Shown piece after piece: positions 1 through 11,432 of a stretch of 64,000 nucleotides of DNA. Made by a program: the position numbers and the translations under genes. The DNA lies in NCBI GenBank assembly GCA_037954235.1, contig JBBMOA010000006.1, positions 30,820,041 to 30,884,040 on the forward strand, read 5' to 3'. The notes beneath the pieces are model-generated. The model saw nothing but the letters and a program-made list of their open reading frames with translations, had not been told where the DNA came from and ran no database searches. Source of the stretch: Aulostomus chinensis. Lineage: Eukaryota > Chordata > Actinopteri > Syngnathiformes > Aulostomidae. Every line of letters begins with the position of its first letter. Positions within the stretch are counted from its first letter, which is position 1.

Positions 1-151
1 TGGAGTTTTTCTCTTAAATTTCAACTCATGCTATAATTACATGTTTAGGAGGAATTAAGCTCGTAAGGTAATCCAGCCGGAGGGGTTGGGGCGGAGGAGC
101 TGGCTGGCGGTGAGCGTGGTGTCACCAGTGAAACCTGTGGTCTCTTTGCAG

Positions 152-1956
152 ATCACTTTGGACGTCCTGGCAGATATGGGACACGAGGAGCTGAAGGAGA
201 TCGGAATTAACGCCTACGGCCACCGACACAAGCTCATCAAGGGTGTTGAGAGGCTGCTGGGCGGCCAGCAAGGTGAGGGGGCCCGCTAGACTCGCCTGCT
301 GACAGACGTCTGTGGAACTTCACTCCAGGATTTAAAGGTGACTCTGTGTTTCTCAGGTGCCAACCCTTACCTGACATTCCACTGCGCCAACCAGGGCACC
401 ATCCTGATCGACCTTGCCCCCGACGACAAGGAGTATCAGTCAGTGGAGGAGGAGGTGAGTCGGGCCGGCTGAGCTCATTCACGAGGAGATGCTCGTTCAT
501 ACGCAAACAGGAAGTGTGCGTCTTTACCAACTTAAAGCGTGACAACAAAGTTCCCTCCGATTGTGAACTTGAATGAAGGCCGATTCAAACAGGCGATTGT
601 TGTTGGTTGTCAAACGATGAGAAGGTGGATTGTAAGGCTTCAGTCTGGCCAGGTCAAAGGTCACTGCAGGATCCTAACCTTGTTTCTACTGTGTCTCAGT
701 TGCAGAGCACCATCCGAGAGCACCGAGACGGAGGCAACGCAGGGGGTGTGTTCAGCAGATACAACATCATCAAGGTGCGTCTGATCAGCAGCAGCGTCCA
801 AGTGTACTTCGCTATGGTGGGGTCACGTGATCTCTTGTGTGAACCTCATCACACATCACGTCTTTACATGTGTGTCGCACCTTCAGATCCAGAAGGTGGT
901 AAACAAGAAGCTGAGAGAACGCTACACTCACAGGCAGAAGGAGATCGCAGACGAGAACCACAACCACCACAATGAGCGCATGCTGTTCCACGGTAAAGCA
1001 CCCCCCCCCCCCATCAGCACTCTGATATCGAGATCTGGGACTGAAAACATTGTCGCGTTTGTGGCTCTGGGGGACAGATTGTGAGACAGTAGGAAGTCCC
1101 TGAGCGGCTCCACTGTCCATCCACATCTGTTAGTGGAACGTCGTCATTCCTGGTTGCTATGAAACATGGAGTGATGACAGTTCCGGGCCCTTTAATCTGA
1201 TCATCATGGAGCAGATGGGATCGCAGTTTTTAATCTGAAGCTGGTTAAATGTCCCCAGGTTCACATTCCCGAGCCACAGTAGTCCGATTAGTCCGGACTT
1301 CTCATCTTGGTTCTGGCAGCTTTCTGGTTCCGTGACTCCTCTTCATCAGTGCTCCTTCGTCCTCTCAGGTTCCCCATTCATCAACGCCATCATCCACAAA
1401 GGCTTTGACGAGCGCCACGCTTACATCGGAGGTATGTTCGGGGCAGGGATCTACTTCGCAGAGAACTCCTCCAAAAGCAACCAGTATGTGTACGGCATCG
1501 GCGGCGGCACGGGCTGCCCGACGCACAAGGACCGCTCATGCTACCTGTGCCACAGGTGAACTTGTAGACTTCAGCGTCCAGGTTTTCCCTGTCAGAGACA
1601 AACTTGGGTCCAACCTTTTCTTCTTTCTCAATCTCAGGCAGATGCTGTTCTGCAGGGTGACTCTGGGAAAATCCTTCCTCCAGTTCAGTGCCATGAAAAT
1701 GGCCCACGCCCCCCCGGGACACCACTCGGTCATTGGGCGGCCCAGCGTTAACGGTCTGGCCTACGCCGAATACGTCATCTACCGAGGAGAGCAGGTAGAC
1801 GTCACACTAATCAGCCTGGGAACATGCAGACTGTTCAAGTTGTCTAAATCCTCGCCGTTGTTCCCTCAGGCCTACCCAGAGTACCTCATCACCTACCAGA
1901 TCCTTAAACCAGAGAGCACCGCCCAGTCGGCTGCAGGAGCGGAGCAGAAGTCGTAG
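152..1956 (+). CDS. tnks: Tankyrase, C-terminal part (end of SAM domain plus PARP catalytic domain); 5' end outside window
   Basis: Seven exons join in phase: 152-272, 357-454, 700-774, 887-992, 1369-1555, 1638-1794 and 1870-1956 (stop TAG), giving 276 residues. The first exon is the end of the SAM oligomerisation domain ([19 protein letters not shown]). The rest is the PARP domain, which attaches poly-ADP-ribose to partners such as axin and TRF1 (family knowledge). The H-Y-E catalytic residues are visible: His in MLFHGSPF, Tyr in AGIYFAEN, Glu in AEYVIYRGE. So is the tankyrase zinc site C-x2-H-x4-C-x2-C ([12 protein letters not shown]). The end, AAGAEQKS, resembles tankyrase-1 (TAAEQKT) more than tankyrase-2, so I call tnks. 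The ankyrin repeats lie upstream of base 1. All introns have GT-AG ends. Confidence 0.95.
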
Positions 1957-2905
1957 TGGCTTCACATCTGTCTCTCACACACACACACACACACACACAC
2001 ACGGACTGGACGGTCAATACTTTCTCCTTTGTATTGTTGATGCATAAACACCCTTTTAATCCTGACTCACTTCCAGTTTCCGCTCCAGTGGTCTCCATGG
2101 TGACCAGTGCTTCATCAGCACGCGCTGTACAAAATCTCCCCTTTTCACTTTTTAGTGCATTGGCTGCATGTTGACGAGCATGTACGGCCCAATAGCGTGT
2201 GTGGGTTAGTTCTGTAGAAGTAAACCACTCTTTTATTCCTCATGCTTTGTGACTGTGGAGAATCACCAACCCCCTCACACACACACTCACACACTCCCCG
2301 TCGAAGCCTGACGCCTGTGGCCTCCTCGTACCCCCCCACCCCCTCGTATCTGGACTCGTCCTGTATTTTAACGCTAACCTGACACTACGGGCAGGTCGCA
2401 GCAGGTTGATGCTATGCTAGCGAGCCCTGGGACTCTGAGGCTGTTGTCGTGCCGTCCCCGGCGGACACAGGAGGGCTGTCCACTCCGAGATGTTGACTGT
2501 TCTACTGGCATCAGTGTCTCATGGACGAGAGTCCGGACCAGGCTGTCGTCACGTGGACGCTGTACATTAACACGTCGCATAAGGCAGAGTAGCTCCGTGT
2601 TGCTTGTGATGCTGTAACCGCCGATCGCCAGTGACCTCATGGAGGCGCCGCTCCGTCATCACCGGTCTTGCTCTGACATCCCACGTTTAAGGATTTGCAC
2701 TTTTACATAGAAACTTATTTAAGTTATTTTGAATTTAAATTGCTAATTTTCTGGAAAAAAGTATTTGTACAGGTTGTGTAAATGGTTGTGTATAACTGTT
2801 GCTGTTTAACTGTCTTTGAGTTGAACATCTGAATTTTTCCTGTCATGCCTTCTTGACTCCCCCGAACTTTTTTTTTAATTAAATAAATGTCCCATTACAA
2901 GTGTG
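1957..2905 (+). other. tnks: tnks 3' UTR with CA microsatellite and polyadenylation signal
   Basis: This stretch has no conserved reading frame. A (CA)n run starts about 20 nt after the tnks stop (1975-2002). A canonical AATAAA stands at 2882-2887 after an AT-rich stretch, so the tnks transcript probably ends near 2900. Confidence 0.65.
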
Positions 2906-2931
2906 AAGTTGTTAACGGTTTGTTGTCCTCG

Positions 2932-3138
2932 CCATCCCTCGGCTGTCCGACCCACGCTGATGCCCTCGGTGAGGAGAAGCTGCTGGCCGCCTCCCCTCGC
3001 CATCCCTCGGCTGTCCGACCCACGCTGATGCCCTCGGTGAGGAGAAGCTGCTGGCCGCCTCCCCTCGCCATCCCTCGGCTGTCCGACCCACGCTGATGCC
3101 CTCGGTGAGGAGAAGCTGCTGGCCGCCTCCCCTCGCCA
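2932..3138. repeat. 68-bp minisatellite, three tandem copies
   Basis: Near-identical units begin at 2932, 3000 and 3068, and a fragment begins at 3136, so the period is exactly 68 bp. The unit is GC-rich and contains CTCGGTGAGGAGAAGCTGC. The array starts about 45 bp past the tnks polyadenylation signal. The reading frames across it (69 aa on +, 116 aa on -) are products of the repetition. The rest of 3140-3700 shows no gene. Confidence 0.9.
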
Positions 3139-3753
3139 GGGAGTCGCGTGCTCATCTCTACCCCTGATTCCTGCTCACTGGAGCAGCCGGAGGCGCCAGC
3201 GACAGTCGGGACTCGCGCTCCGGTGACGTGGCGCCGCCCCAACATTCTGCAGGGGAACTCGAGTGATTTTATTTATTTTTTGCTATTTGTATTTGCCGAA
3301 CCTGAATTTCTTTTTGAGAGCGAGTAGAAAGGATTTTTTTCAGAAATCTGTTTTGCAGAATTAATGAAATATTTGAAATGCAGGTGAAGAAACAAAGCCG
3401 TGCTTTCTGAATTATTAAAATTCATCAAGGAAAATATTTCAGCTGGAATGAGGAGGAGGAAATGTTTCAGTTTGAACTCCTGGAAGCGAACAGGCCTCCC
3501 GGTTACCTGAATCCAGTTCTATTTCACCTCGCTCTATACCAAGAGAATCTTTTCTGTTGAGAGAAACTTGAGACCACAACAGCGTCGCAGACAACTGACG
3601 TCATCGCCATCAGCTGAGTGCCGCCTCTAAAAAGTTCCACATTTCAGTTGCGTCGTCTAGCTGTAGTGTTCATGACGGTTTGATTTAATCTTACATATTT
3701 ATATTTGGAATCGTTCTTGTTATTAGCTTAGCCGCGTGCTAGCGCGACCTCTC

Positions 3754-3767
3754 CTGCGCCTGCGCAG
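3754..3767. promoter_or_regulatory. NRF1-like palindromic promoter motif just upstream of idua start
   Basis: CTGCGCCTGCGCAG immediately precedes the idua ATG at 3770. It resembles the GCGC-x-x-GCGC core bound by NRF1 in TATA-less housekeeping promoters. No TATA box is visible. This is a motif match only. Confidence 0.35.
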
Positions 3768-3769
3768 AG

Positions 3770-6700
3770 ATGCAAGGGGGAACTTGGCCCGTCTTGGCTT
3801 TGCTCGTCCAGGTCCTCGAGAGCTCTGGGTCTTCGTATACGGTCACAGTTGACGTAGGGAGGCCAGTAGCAGAGCTGAGCCACTTCTGGAGAAGTACTGG
3901 TTTCTGGTGGGTCTGTTTTCTACTGATTCTTATTCATTCCAGCAAAATACAGTGTTCGACAGAGCACGTCATGGCTGCACGTCAAAGTTAACATTCTGAT
4001 GAAATTAAGAAGCAGTTGTTGGTTGATTTTATGCTGATTTATCAGAATCATTGGGTTATGAATGAGAGGTACATGATATATCATGTCAAGGAAGAATAAA
4101 GCCCAAAAGCAACACATCTACTAAAAAGGCCTTTTTTTCTAATGGAGTTCGTTTAGTTTTCTCTAGAGGTCACGAAATGAACTCGAGGCTCAAGTAATAC
4201 TTTAAAAAACTACATGATTTAACGAGTGGGTTTGTACAACCCATTGCAAACATTCAGATGTGTTCAATAAGACATCATTATTAACTCATTATTATGTGCA
4301 GTCCGCCCCTCCCTCACAGCCAGGCTGCCCAGTTTGACCTGAGCACCGACCAGCAGCTGAACCTGGCCTATGTGGGGTCTGTCCCACACGGAGGGATCCA
4401 GCAGGTCCGGATCCACTGGATGCTGGAGCTGGTCTCAGTCCAGTAAGTGTGACAACAGGAACAAGGCCTCCCTGCTGCCTGAGCTCCAAGCACCAGTTCT
4501 TCTCCAGCCGAGTCGCCTCCTCAGGGTCGTCACTCACTGACAAGCTGGTGAAAACGTGCCTGTTTTATGATTTGATGTTTCTTAGAGACTTAGGAGGAGG
4601 ACCTCAGTACAACTTTACAGAACTGGACCAGCTGATCGAACTCTTGAGGATAAATGGACTCCAGCCAGGTACCGTATTCAAATACCTCCTGTCTGGATCA
4701 GGTTTTTCTGCTCTGTGGTGAAATGGCGCACCCATCGTTGGTAACAGGCTTATTCTGTAATGTATGAGTATCATGTGAGTGACGTGACCAGAGATCCTGA
4801 TCGGGGAGGGTCCCAGCCACCGTCCGGATCATACGGACTCACTCTGATCTCTCAGGTTTCGAGCTGATGGGAAGCGTCTCCAACTACTTTACTGACTTTG
4901 AGGACAAATCACAAGTGTTTGAGTGGAGAAACCTGATTTATCTCATTGCCAAGAGGTACATCGGTGAGTCCATGACTATGTTGCATGCTCTTGTCGTCCA
5001 TAGAAAGTCAAAAAACGATTGTATATGTATAATGTGAGAGTGTTGGTTGTAGTAATTTTCTTGTTCTGAAATATTCCAGCAGGTTTTACATCATTTATGG
5101 ACTTGAGTTTATCAAATAAAGAAACTGAATTGAACATCTACTTCTGAGTTGAACCTCCATTTTCCCTTCATACATGCGGGAGCTGCTGCGTCGCTCTGCA
5201 GTCCTGCAGCTCCGCTCACGTTCTCGTGTTTGCTGCGTCTGAGTTACAGACAAATACGGGTTGAGAAGCGTTTCTCAGTGGAACTTTGAAACTTGGAACG
5301 AACCAAACAACCACGACTTTGACAACGTCTCTGTCTCAGTTGAAGGTAAGTGAGTTGACCTCAGATTCTTTGTGTTTGTCTCATTGTTTTATGACTGCTG
5401 TCTCAGAAGCACACAGAGTTTTTACAGTACATTGTATTTCTTGAATACTTCATTTGAATCTTGATGTCAGCGTCGCCTTCCTCTCGTGCAACAATCAGTC
5501 TTTCATTGTTTCCTCCATATTTGAGCATCACATCGGCTGAATTCCTCCCCAGGGTTCCTGAACTACTACGACGCCTGCTCCGAGGGTCTGCGCGCTGCCA
5601 GCGGTCTGCTGCGGTTTGGGGGTCCGGGAGACTCCTGTCACTCCCCCCCCCACTCCCCGTACTGCTGGGCCCTGCTTCAGCACTGCTACAACGGTACCAA
5701 CTACTTCACCAGAGAGACGGGGGTCCGCATCGACTACATCGCCCTGCACAAGAAGGTGAGGGGCTGGGGGGGCAGTGACGAGCTGGTGTCAGCTCCAGTT
5801 GGAGCAGAACAATTCATCAAAATGTCATTAAATATTTGTCCCACTGCAGCCCACAAATGTCAGGTCAGGAAAAGTTGCACAGACTGTGCAGAGGAAATGG
5901 CAACACCATCAACAGGAAGTGGTGCTGATTAGAGCGTTGCTTAGCTGCGTGAACAGGTGACGTCAGCTGATGTTCTCTGGCTGTCGCTCAGGGAGGAGGC
6001 TGCACGATGCCCATCCTCCAGCAGGAGATCCAGACGGTGCAGGAGGTCCAGGAGCGCTTCCCACGCTTCCTCAGCCTCCCCGTTTACAACGACGAGGCGG
6101 ACCCTCTGGTGGGCTGGTCCCGGCCTCAGGAGTGGCGGGCCGACGTGACCTACGCTGCCATGGTGGTCAAGGTGAGGTGCGGGGACGAGAGCAGCGCCGG
6201 AACGTGCCGAGCGGAAGGCTCATATGTTTTTGACGTCCTGTCGTCTCCCTCCCACAGGTGATCAGCCAGCACCAGGACCTGCTGCTCGCCAACCCCAACA
6301 GCACCATCAACTACACCCTGCTGAGCAACGACAACGCCTTCCTCAGCTACCACCCTCATCCCTTCACCCAGCGCACTCTGACCGCTCGCTTCCAGGTCAA
6401 CAACACCCAGCCTCCTCACGTGCAGCTGCTCAGGAAGCCCGTCCTCACCGTCATGGGCCTGCTGGCGTTGCTAGGTGACCGCTTCCTCTCATCAGACCCC
6501 CCAGGGTCCATTTTTTTCATATTTAGGCTTTTTGAGAACCTCAGATCTGTGGAAGATTTGGGTTCATTCTTGCTTTGGTGGCTCGGTTCCGTTGACCTCC
6601 GTCAGGGACGATGTTCAGACGTACATCCGCGTGTGTGCGGACGGCGCTTCATCCACCTCGTAGTGAACCAGCGAGCCGACAGGACGAACCTCCACCAGGG

Positions 6701-9638
6701 AGGCCACACAGGCTCAGAAGCCTCAAGGTTCCTCATCACAGGTCCACAACATCACCGTCTGCTCCAGGAGTGACACACTCATGCGTCCAATATGCAGTCA
6801 TTCAGATCCACTCAGACTCAACAGAGGAATCGCCTGTTGGTCAGAAGAAGACCTTCAGGGTCACCGATGCACAACAGAATCGAGTTGAGTCACTTAGAAA
6901 CGTTCCTCATTCGTTGAAATGGACTCAGAGACTGTGAGGTCCAGGAGAACACCAGCTGGTTCACAGCTGAGTATCACCGCGCCAGTAACGTCTCCACTCG
7001 TCTTTGAAACATCCTGCTAACAAACACGTGCCAGTGATCACATGACCTCCTTGGCGGAGGGTAAACGGAGGGTAAACGACTGAACCCTGAACTCAGTCTG
7101 ACAGAAGTCATGAGCGTCCCTCCTGCCGGCAAGACTCGACTGAGGGCCAGAGACTCAGCGCGTACAAGAGGAAGTGTGTTCATAACAACATTTTATGAAT
7201 GCAAGCCAGAACAGCTTGTGACTCAGGTGTGACACCTAGTGGTCAATGTGGTACATCGGCCCAGTCTCTGACGTGAGAGAGCCGACCATAATTAAGCTCT
7301 GCCCCTGGTGTGAGATGAGCTGGATTGAGCGCTTGATGATATTGCAGCGAATTAGAGTCCTTCATGGTTCTGCTGTGATCCCATCGCCAGGTGAGACCCA
7401 GGTCCTGGTTCAGGTTCTGAACTCAGCAGGATCCAGTAACAGCACAGTGGGGGTTCTGGCCACCAGTCACCAGCCTCAAAGCCCGGGCGGGGCGGACAGC
7501 TGGCAGGCGGCAGTGGTGGTCTACAACAGCGATGACACCCGGACGTCCCCTACCATCGATGATGTCACCATCTCACTGAGAGGACTGGCAGCTCATCCAG
7601 GTACCCCCCCCCCCCCGTGGTCTTGGTGAAGCTCACATCAAACCTGACTGCCTACCTGCATGTTTTGTGTTTCAGGTCTTGTGTATGTCACGTATCACAT
7701 GGACAATAACGTGAGCAGCCCGTACCAGCTGTGGCGGAGCATGGGAAGCCCCGCCTACCCCACACCGGACCAGTTCAGGCAGCTCAGGGACATGCAGGTG
7801 AACTGGACGTCAACACAAATACACGCAGTTCCAATAGAGACTTGCTCCTGATGCGTTTACCACCTCAGTCACTCAAACTGGCTCTTTGGGCGCAAGCCCC
7901 GCCTCTGAAGAGCCCACCCAGTATTAAAGTCACGCCCTTACTGAAGTGGCGGTCGTGTCGCTCACGTGCTGATTTGCTACCTGGCCGCTCGCTCTGTGTC
8001 AAGGTCTCTGCGGCCCACTCATGCTCAGCTGGTTTTCCCAGGACCCCCATGTTGACGGACCCTGGCCAGTTCCCGTAGGCGACACTCTGACTCTGAAGGC
8101 TCAGCTGCGTCTGCCCTCCGTCCTTCTGCTGCATGTGTGTGCCCGACCCAGAACCGCTCCAGACCAGGTCAGATGAACACATTGTATGTTAAAACTGTTC
8201 ATAAGTGTGTTTGAGTGTTGGGATCGCACACACCAACAGCAAAAAACTGAACTGGGATGGAACCGCTGACCCAGTCACAAGTCCCCCCCAACCTCGAGGT
8301 CACCAGGGACCCTGATGAGCTCACTGGTCTCCTCCGACGTGTTTGTTTGTTTCCTCATGTGCTCTCTGTTGTTTTTGACCTTCAAGGTGAACGGACTTCG
8401 TTTCATCGGGGTCACCAGGGGCCAGGTCCTGGTAGTCTGGTCCGATCACTGCCTCGACTCCAAGTAGGAGCTCACGGGCCATCATTTGTCTGCCGCTGGT
8501 CATCATGAGGAGGTGAAAGTTTCAGCTTGTCAATGTTTCAGGTGCATTCGGACCTTTGAGGTGGAGTTCTCCGCCCGCCACCAGGACTTCACCAGGATCA
8601 ACACCCGCAACACCATTTTCACCTCCCTGGTTTATTCACCTGGTAAGAATCCTCTCTCTCTAACGGCCCCTTCTCCACCCAGAACCTGGTCCGTTTGAAT
8701 CAACTGGTCCAGTTCTTTTAGCTCTTGTGAACACAGTAAGGGTTTTCTGGTGTGGACCAGAACAACCAGTTGGAGACCACCTCCCAGCCCAGTTCCAAGG
8801 GAAACCCATTTGGTTCAAGTGGAGTGAGATTTGACCCGGTAGCGCCTTAGTCTCAGATGTTGATTGTCTCGGGCCGGAGTGACATCATTGAATCTTTGAC
8901 CAATCAGAACAACTTCTGTGAGCACGATTCTGCCCCCCCCCCCATGTTTTTTAATATTTGGATCATCGTAGAACCCAGCCGGACCACATCAGTTTGGTTG
9001 TGAGGCGTCCCACTCACTCTCAGAAGCTGCACAAATCACCAAACCACTGAAGTCAGCAGAGAATCAAAGCCTCTCTTTTACTGAGACTACAAACATGGCG
9101 TCATTTTTCTGATCAGCTGTCGACTGCACACAGCAGCAGAGCTGCCAAGTCTCTTTGAGAGTGAGAGTCTTGCAATGAAGCCTCTTTTCACGCCACACGC
9201 CACACTCGCCATTTCACACGCTCATTTGCCAAAGTTGAGATTTGCTCAAATTCCACGAAATCCGTTTAATTTGGCGTTGAAAAGGGCGTTGAAACGGGGC
9301 ACTGAGCAGAGGCCTCACTCTTGGGATCTTCTGGAACTTGGCAGCTCTGCAGCAGAAAGGAGGCCATCATGCTTTTATTGGGGTTTTTCTACGTGAAACA
9401 GTCGTCTCACACACTTCAGCTGCTTGGCGGTTCGCTGCAGCACCGTCACCTGTGGTGAGAGAGTTTGAGTGGACTTCCTCTTTAAGATGACGAGCAAAGC
9501 CGCTGTTGTGTGTCTGACCTCCTGCTGTGCTGTGTAGCGGACCGGCAGGTGGGCGGGCTGTACCGAGTCCGAGCTGTGGACTACTGGGGGAGACCTGGCA
9601 TCTACTCGCTGCCCGAGAGGTATTCAGACCAACTCTAG
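3770..9638 (+). CDS. idua: Alpha-L-iduronidase, lysosomal glycoside hydrolase family 39
   Basis: Fourteen exons join in phase to 633 residues (human about 653): 3770-3906, 4302-4442, 4586-4668, 4856-4963, 5250-5345, 5553-5755, 5992-6171, 6258-6474, 7391-7600, 7676-7797, 8042-8167, 8387-8463, 8542-8642 and 9538-9638 (TAG). The enzyme removes terminal alpha-L-iduronate from dermatan and heparan sulfate in lysosomes. Exon 1 encodes a hydrophobic signal peptide and then FWRSTGF, which continues across the splice as CPPLPHSQ. Both catalytic glutamates are present: the acid/base in NFETWNEP and the nucleophile in YNDEADPLVGW. Several N-glycosylation sequons are kept, including NNTQPPHVQLL. Exon 12 ends at the weaker donor AA|GTAGGA. 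Intron 8 (6475-7390) is the longest after the first and shows no gene. The gene converges on rbp4l. Confidence 0.96.
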
Positions 9639-10099
9639 ACGCAGGTCACATGTGCTGGCGGTCACATGACCCTGGATCTTTTGCACAGTGTGAGTGGATG
9701 AATGTGATGAAGATCATTGCTGCTCGTGTTCTGTTTGTTCTTTGTTCTGTTCTATATTGGAAATGTGCTTGAATTGTTTTTTAATTGACGATTAAAAACC
9801 TCCACCAAGCAGAATTGTGAACGCAGTCGTTTTTGAAAAAAGACAAACCTCCAAATAACTTACAAAATTTATTGTCAGCAGCAGAGAACAAAGATGATCC
9901 GAGTCTCCGTGCGTGGGAGACTTTCTGTCTTTGACGACTGTCTCAGACCCTGGGTTCAACTACGATGTTGCTGATGTCAGCGATCAAACGCTTAACAGGA
10001 TTATTCTCCTATTTGCGTCCGTCTGAGGAGCGCCGGCGTCCTCGCCGGCAGGACCGTCAGTCCGGAAAACCAAGGTCCACAAACTCCAGCCTCAGGGAT
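9639..10099. other. Convergent intergenic spacer between idua and rbp4l
   Basis: This spacer holds the 3' UTRs of two convergent genes. An ATTAAA hexamer near 9792 could serve idua. TTTATT at 9868-9873 is AATAAA on the minus strand and could serve rbp4l. I see no coding sequence. Confidence 0.45.
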
Positions 10100-11193
10100 T
10101 TAACAAGCTCCTGTGGGGGAGAGGAGAGGGGGGACGTTTCAGCGGAGCACAGACAAACGATTCTCAACTCCCCACTGTAGAGATCCAGGTTGAGACTCTG
10201 CTCCTCAACGTCCTGCTCTAATTTGTTGAGCTGCTGTCTTCAAATATTTGACTTTCACTGAAATATTTTAGTGTTTAAACTTCCATCTCTGGTTATTTTG
10301 CTGCTGCAGGATCCCTTCTGTCTGGTGAGGATCAGCAGCTCAACCTGCGGTGCGTGGAGGTGAGGGGACACGGGGACACGTACCAGACTGCAGCACCGGC
10401 TGGAACTGTCCAGCCATGCAGATCTCCTCCTGCTTTTGGCGGACAGCTTTCTGGATGGGGGGGGGGAGGCCGCGGGGGTTGCGGGAGAAGACCAGGGCGT
10501 AGCCGTCATCGCAGCTTCCGTCCTCCTTCAGGGTGCGGCAGGCGTAGGTGATGGCGTAGTTGTCGTAGTCGGTGTCGATGACCCAGTAGTTGTCACCTGC
10601 AGGGGCCCACGGTTAGTCAGAGGCGTGTGTGAGGGAGAGGCGTGTTTACGTGTAAATGAGGGCGCTGACCTCCGCTGGACAGGTAGCTGGCCAGACCCTG
10701 GTAGTTCATGAACATCTTGCCGGGGCTGTTGGGGTCCGGCACCGAGTACTGAGCCGCCATGTCGGCACACACAACCCAGAACCTGGTGGACAACGTTCAC
10801 CATCAGGAACAACAACCCTTCCATCAAATTCATTAATGTGTAAACGCAACAACAAACGCACCCGAACAGAGTGACCCTGCCCCTGGAGGACGCCACCATG
10901 GCGCCGTCGTCTCCAACCGTGTACTCCGCTGAGATGTTGTCCTGCAGGAACAAACCCTCGGGGTCCTTCTTCTGCAGAGCGTACCACTTCCCTGCATACT
11001 AAGGTAGAGTTTACATTCACGAGAGTGGACGTTCACAGAGCGAGCAGTGATGTCATCCTGCTGTTAACCTACACAACGCCACATTTCACAGACGATGTTC
11101 TGAAGAAAGTGAATCAGTCATCGTTCCTCTGGGCTGCAAGTCCTGAACCCCAGAGTGTCAGTGTCACACCTGTACCTGTGTTTCTAGAAGTTT

Positions 11194-11235
<42 letters not shown>

Positions 11236-11349
11236 CACTCTTTGGGGGTCGAAGTCTTCTTTGACGGTGAAGCTGTCCACCACACAGCTGGCCAGGCTCT
11301 GCTCCACGCAGGCCAGGAACATCAGCAGGGAGAGCATGTGGAGGTCCAT
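10100..11349 (-). CDS. rbp4l: Purpurin (retinol-binding protein 4-like), secreted lipocalin
   Basis: Five minus-strand exons join in phase to 194 residues: 11239-11349, 10862-10998, 10670-10782, 10384-10596 and 10100-10110 (stop TAA). The protein has a signal peptide (MDLHMLSLLMFLACVEQ), the lipocalin motif YAGKWYALQKKDPEGLFLQD, and the later signatures FWVVCADMAAQYSVPDP, GGDNYWVIDTDYDNYAITY and FSRNPRGLPPPIQKAV. These match purpurin, a photoreceptor-secreted retinol carrier in fish and birds, rather than plasma rbp4, which has KYRRV/HTGFC-type ends. The last coding exon is only 11 nt (GA GCT TGT TAA). It completes the family ending S-G-A-C after donor TCTG|GTACGT. Without it the frame would run on into the intron to a stop at 10340. 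Intron 1 opens with a long CA tract. Confidence 0.93.
11195..11232. repeat. GT microsatellite (CA on rbp4l transcript) abutting the exon 1 donor
   Basis: An uninterrupted (GT)n on the plus strand. On the rbp4l strand, intron 1 begins GTGAGTAC and runs straight into (AC)n, so the repeat lies within 10 nt of the 5' splice site. Confidence 0.95.
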
Positions 11350-11424
11350 CCTGGCTCTCAGCGGTGCAGCAGGTCCCCCCAGGCAGCTTCCCAGGTCTGA
11401 GCTGGGCTGAGGACACGTCTGAGC

Positions 11425-11431
11425 CTTTATA
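11425..11431 (-). promoter_or_regulatory. rbp4l: TATA box of rbp4l
   Basis: TATAAAG on the minus strand, within ATATAAAGGC, lies 76 nt upstream of the ATG at 11349. That fits a start site near 11400 and a short 5' UTR, as expected for a tissue-restricted gene. Confidence 0.65.
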
Positions 11432-11432
11432 T

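Noticed and set aside
2887..3245. 69- and 116-aa frames across 2.9-3.2 kb
   Set aside because: They are generated by the 68-bp minisatellite. The repeated peptide reflects the repeat, not a gene.
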